A stretch of 10,031 nucleotides of DNA from Thoreauomyces humboldtii. Lineage: Eukaryota; Chytridiomycota; Chytridiomycetes; Spizellomycetales; Powellomycetaceae. Under the pieces are notes generated by a model. That model made no database searches and had not been told where the DNA came from. It saw nothing but the letters and a program-made list of their open reading frames with translations. Shown one piece after another: positions 7,108 to 10,031 of the stretch. The stretch lies in the NCBI GenBank assembly GCA_027596035.1, contig JADGJA010000696.1, forward strand, positions 2,317-12,347, read 5' to 3'. The position numbers were made by a program, and so were the translations under genes. Positions within the stretch are counted from its first letter, which is position 1. Each line of letters opens with the position of its first letter.

Positions 7108-7629
7108 ATGACCATGGATCCAGCACAGCTTCGCGCCGCGGCAGCGCTCAGACGCCAGCAGAAGCAGGGGAAGAAGGAGGAGGACGGTTCCTCGAGCGTC
7201 GGCGCACCAGACACGTCAGACACGTCGAACGCGACAACGACCACCCTGGACCCTGCACCAACAACACAAGACATCCGACCGTTGCTCGGTCACCTTCTTC
7301 CTCCATGGCTCCGTCCCTTGGACGTCCTGCCCCCCGCCCTCCTCGTCCCCCTCTACCGCTTCGACCTGATCAGCCATGACCTGGCGATCCTCCTCCTGGG
7401 AGGGGTGGCGCTGACGTGGTATCTCAGGTACCTCCGTCGCCACGACGTTGTGGTCCTGAGCGACGGGACGGTGCGTAGACCTGCCGTGGCTCGTGCCCCT
7501 GCCGGTGCAGGAGGATTGGCGGAACCGTTCGGTCGTGGGGGAAGGTTCATGGACCTGAGCGACGTCGGGGGCGGGGGGCCCGCCATCCGCGTCTTGCCCT
7601 CTGCCTGCGGAGGAGGGTCTTGCGGATGA
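7108..7629 (+). CDS. Single-pass membrane protein of unknown function, intronless
   Basis: I do not recognise this 173-residue product. The start is the first in-frame ATG. A second ATG six bases on (7114, accATGg, stronger context) would give 171 residues. The N-terminus (DPAQLRAAAALRRQQKQGKK) is Ala/Arg/Lys-rich and probably helical. A Ser/Thr/Asp-rich low-complexity stretch follows to about residue 52. A Pro/Leu-rich part (PLLGHLLPPWLRPLDVLPPA) leads to one clear hydrophobic segment (LAILLLGGVALTWYL) flanked by RYLRRHD. The C-terminal third is Gly/Ala/Arg-rich and ends in GGGSCG. GC-rich third positions support coding. Orientation is unproven: the basic residues after the segment suggest that side is cytosolic. 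An intron in the 3' half (GTGCGT near 7471) is conceivable but not needed. A minus-strand open frame over the same bases is Pro/Arg-rich shadow. Confidence 0.65.
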   Translation: MTMDPAQLRAAAALRRQQKQGKKEEDGSSSVGAPDTSDTSNATTTTLDPAPTTQDIRPLLGHLLPPWLRPLDVLPPALLVPLYRFDLISHDLAILLLGGVALTWYLRYLRRHDVVVLSDGTVRRPAVARAPAGAGGLAEPFGRGGRFMDLSDVGGGGPAIRVLPSACGGGSCG

Positions 7630-8364
7630 AATGCGTGGAGCCTGGAGAGGGAGCAAGCTTGCTGAAGCGGGTTGTTGCTTGGGCCGGGCGGGGGTCCTAT
7701 CTGGGATGGGGGGAAGGCTTGCCCGCTGCGCAGAGCGGACGGATGGACAGGCTGTGTACGTAGCAGAGCTGGCACATCATGGGGGAGACACCTCATCACG
7801 TATAAGGCTTCTTCGCTCTGCGTTATGCTATACTAATACTGCATGCCGCAAGATCGATTGTCGTTGTCCCCTTTCCTCCTCCTGCTCTTCCTCAGGGCAT
7901 GCAGCAAGTCCTCTTTGACAAAACCTGGGGATGACATATCGACGTGGCTGCCGAGGAACCAACTGTCTCGTGGTGCTTCTCGGACTTTGCCACGTTTTCG
8001 GACAGAGCAAAGTCTCCTTTTGCCGCACGACCCCGTTTCCCGTCGTCGTCCTTCGTTTCGTCGCGTCTCAAAAGAAGCAAGCAGTAGCAGCAGCAGCAGG
8101 CAATTCCCATCAGGCCGCCGTTCGTCGATAGCATACATCACATCATATCCCCCTTTCGTACCCCTTGTCGCTCTTACTCCGCTTCGCCCCCCCTCCTGCT
8201 CTTCCACCCATCCATCCTCGCCAAGCCTGCCCTACCTCAGCCCGCTTCACTCGCCAAGAAACACCCAGCAGCCCGCTCAACCCGTTACCCCATTTCCCTC
8301 CCATAACGAGACACGGAGTCCCTCTGCTCTCGTCTCCTCGACCCGCCCATCGCAGCTCGAACAG
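7630..8364. other. 3' region of membrane-protein gene and CT-rich NCS1 upstream region
   Basis: There is no supported gene. Sequence from about 8150 on is strongly pyrimidine-rich, as is common upstream of well-expressed fungal genes. A short AGC/CAG run lies at about 8080-8101. The long open frames on both strands (for example 7843-8370 +) have Ser/Pro/Arg low-complexity translations with no domain and are best explained by base composition. Confidence 0.5.
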
Positions 8365-8372
8365 TTATAAAA
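8365..8372 (+). promoter_or_regulatory. TATA box of the NCS1 gene
   Basis: The string ttataaaag contains TATAAA at 8366-8371, about 80 bases before the ATG at 8450. It sits inside a C/T-rich leader. Position and sequence both fit a core promoter. Confidence 0.6.
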
Positions 8373-8449
8373 GCCTTACACCAGCAAGGTCACACACCTC
8401 CTCCTCCCCACCGCTTTCCCACCCTTCACCGCTCTCGGCTTCGCCCGGC

Positions 8450-9291
8450 ATGGGAAAGGCGCACAGCAAACTCAGCGCCGAACAGCTTACAGAACTCCAA
8501 CGTTGCACATACTGTAAGGCCCCCCCTCCTTGCCTTTCTACTCCCCACTTCGTTTCAGTGAAATCCTGGTACTGAAAAACCCCTCGGTCGTTCCGGTGCT
8601 CTCAGTCGACAAGAAGGAACTGCAGCAATGGTACAAAGGGTTCATGAAGGACTGTCCCACCGGATCGCTGGACCGACCCTCATTCCAACGCATCTACAAG
8701 TCGTTCTTCCCCTTCGGCGATCCGTCCGCCTTCGCCGACCACGTCTTCAACGTCTTTGACGAGAACAAGAATGGGAGCATCGACTTCAGGGAGTTCATAT
8801 CGGCCCTGAGCGTCACGAGCAGGGGAAGGATCGAAGAGAAGCTCGTCTGTGAGTACCCACACACACACCCATGTTTTTGCGTGATCTTGATGATGACGAT
8901 CATTGACCATGTCGTTTTCAAAAAAAAGGGTCGTTCCAGTTGTACGACATCAACAACGACGGCTACATCACGAGGGAGGAGATGCATCAGATCGTGGAGG
9001 CCATCTACAGGATGGTAGGGAACATGGTCAAACTGCCTCTGGACGAGGACACGCCAGACAAACGCGTCGAAAAGATATTCACGTTGATGGACATGGTGAG
9101 TTTCTTTTGAAAAAAAAAAGGGGGAAAGCGGAACCACTTTCATCTTGGAAAGATCCGTTTGCTGAAGGACTGTCTCTCTCCCCACTCGACAGAACGCGGA
9201 CGGAAAGCTCGACATGGAAGAGTTCAGGGAAGGATCCCAGAAGGATCCCACCATCGTTCAGGCTCTGAATCTCTACGACGGGTTGGTGTGA
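8450..9291 (+). CDS. NCS1: Neuronal calcium sensor 1 / frequenin, 4 exons
   Basis: This is a calcium-myristoyl switch protein. In yeast the orthologue Frq1 binds and activates the PI4-kinase Pik1 at the Golgi. Exons are 8450-8513, 8606-8848, 8929-9095 and 9193-9291, totalling 573 nt and giving 190 residues, the exact length of human NCS1. All introns are GT-AG (92, 80 and 97 nt) and in phase. The N-terminus MGKAHSKL is a myristoylation site (Gly2). EF1 (about 37-48) carries Cys-Pro and is inactive, as in the family. EF2 (73-84, [12 protein letters not shown]), EF3 (109-120, [12 protein letters not shown]) and EF4 (157-168, [12 protein letters not shown]) keep all calcium ligands. The tail [10 protein letters not shown] matches the family end. 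The 3' splice site of intron 2 directly follows an A-run instead of a pyrimidine tract. The next gene is convergent. Confidence 0.97.
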
Positions 9292-9637
9292 TGGCCCCAA
9301 CCGACTCATCAACCTTGCGCGCGATCCGGCTGGTCCGGCCGTTTTACCCCCATCCTACTATCCTATCTCTTCTTTACATATACCCCCCGGCTGCTTCGGC
9401 TCGATCCCCTGTACACTCTTTTTCGTTTTTCTTTTCTTTTTTTTTGAATCAGAAAATCTGGTCTCAGTACGTTCTAGTCCCAGATGGTAGTGGTGCCTCT
9501 CGCCTGGGCACCAATACATACCATGCTCATTCTTCCTTGCCCCCCCCCCAAAAAAAACATAAATGAAAAAGTGATATACAAAAGAACCTTGCCCTGAACC
9601 GATGCCCCGCCCGGTATATATGTGCTGCTTTCTTCTT
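9292..9637. other. Convergent intergenic region between NCS1 and the TMF1-like gene
   Basis: This holds the 3' UTRs of both flanking genes. It contains a T-rich run (about 9420-9445) and a C10A8 junction at 9540-9557 followed by cataaatgaaaaa. The last part is A-rich and could serve 3' end formation of the plus-strand gene. No gene is seen. Confidence 0.5.
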
Positions 9638-10031
9638 TTATTCCCGTCCGCTCGCCCTCCTGACCTCATCCAGTTCGACCATGAGCTCCGTCAGCTGCTG
9701 CTTGAAGATGACCTTCATGTCCGCGATGTCGGCCTGCAGCTCCTCCACCCGTTCGGTCCGTTCGCCCAGGAGTTCGAGCGCCGCTGCATGTCTGCTCGAA
9801 AAGCAAAAAAAAAAAATCAAAAGGAAGAAAAAAACCGTGTGTCAGGAACATCTGAAAAGAAGGGCAGCAAGGGATTTGGGGGAGGGGGTCGTGTGTTGCA
9901 TCCTACCGGGTGCTGAGATCCTCGCGCTCCTTTTCAGCCGTCTGCAACGATTCCAGTAACTTTGATCTGCAAAAAAAAGGACGCGCCGGATGAGACCGTC
10001 TTCCGTCAGTGGAAAGTGAACCGGAGAGGGG
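9638..10031 (-). CDS. TMF1/Sgm1-like Golgi coiled-coil protein, C-terminal end only
   Basis: TMF1 (yeast Sgm1) is a long coiled-coil Golgi tether that binds the Rab6/Ypt6 GTPase through its C-terminal part. Only the last two exons are visible. The exon at 9966-9907 (60 nt, SKLLESLQTAEKEREDLSTR) is followed by an intron at 9906-9792 (115 nt, GT-AG, T-rich near the acceptor). The final exon is 9791-9638, ending in TAA. The joined frame continues with AALELLGERTERVEEL, then QADIADMKVIFKQQLTEL. This matches the ELLGE-(R/K)-x-E-x-VEELxxDIxDxK pattern of the TMF C-terminal domain. Heptad-like Leu spacing supports a coiled coil. Sequence from 9967 to the window edge is intron (cactgacgg branch-like site, T8gcag acceptor). 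The rest of the gene, probably several hundred to over a thousand residues, lies to the right of the window. Confidence 0.85.

Noticed and set aside
7353..7799. 148-residue minus-strand open frame
   Set aside because: Pro/Arg-rich shadow of the GC-rich membrane-protein gene on the plus strand.
7843..8370. 175-residue Ser/Pro-rich open frame
   Set aside because: It lies in the CT-rich upstream region of NCS1 and overlaps its TATA box. The composition explains the lack of stops.

Overview
The window reads as nuclear DNA of a fungus, most likely a basidiomycete. Its genes are split by many short GT-AG introns (about 65-115 nt, with CTAAY/CTGAC-like branch sites), coding third positions are GC-rich, and intergenic spaces are short and CT-rich. 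The encoded proteins are typical eukaryotic ones with fungal features. The lineage within Basidiomycota cannot be fixed from this sequence alone.

Layout. Bases 1 to about 2440 hold no gene I can support. This part carries an 84-bp tandem repeat cut by the window edge, an 18-bp-period pyrimidine tract, a degenerate array of roughly 145-170 bp units, and a GTGGAC hexamer run. At 2697-4701 (+) lies a five-exon pectin methylesterase (CE8) gene. Its predicted product has a cytosolic tail, a signal-anchor segment and a Thr-rich repeated stalk. Between its stop and about 4945 is a chain of short hairpins enclosing a perfect 60-bp copy of an exon of the NXT1 gene about 1.1 kb downstream. A tentative minus-strand gene of unknown product occupies about 5068-5565. 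A six-exon NXT1/p15 mRNA-export gene follows at 5817-6559 (+), then an intronless single-pass membrane protein at 7108-7629 (+) that I do not recognise. A CT-rich promoter with a TATA box leads to a four-exon neuronal calcium sensor 1 (NCS1/Frq1) gene at 8450-9291 (+). The last feature is the 3' end of a minus-strand TMF1/Sgm1-like Golgi coiled-coil gene, from 9638 past the window edge.

How they fit together. This is not an operon-like or cassette-like region. It holds housekeeping genes (NXT1 for mRNA export, NCS1 for calcium control of PI4-kinase, TMF1-like for Golgi tethering) beside an accessory cell-wall enzyme and a repeat-rich flank. NCS1 and TMF1-like are convergent neighbours that both act at the Golgi. 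All exon structures were worked out by hand from reading frame, splice sites and protein family pattern. The most unusual element is the hairpin chain around the NXT1 exon copy. I saw no CRISPR array, tRNA, rRNA or intact transposon.
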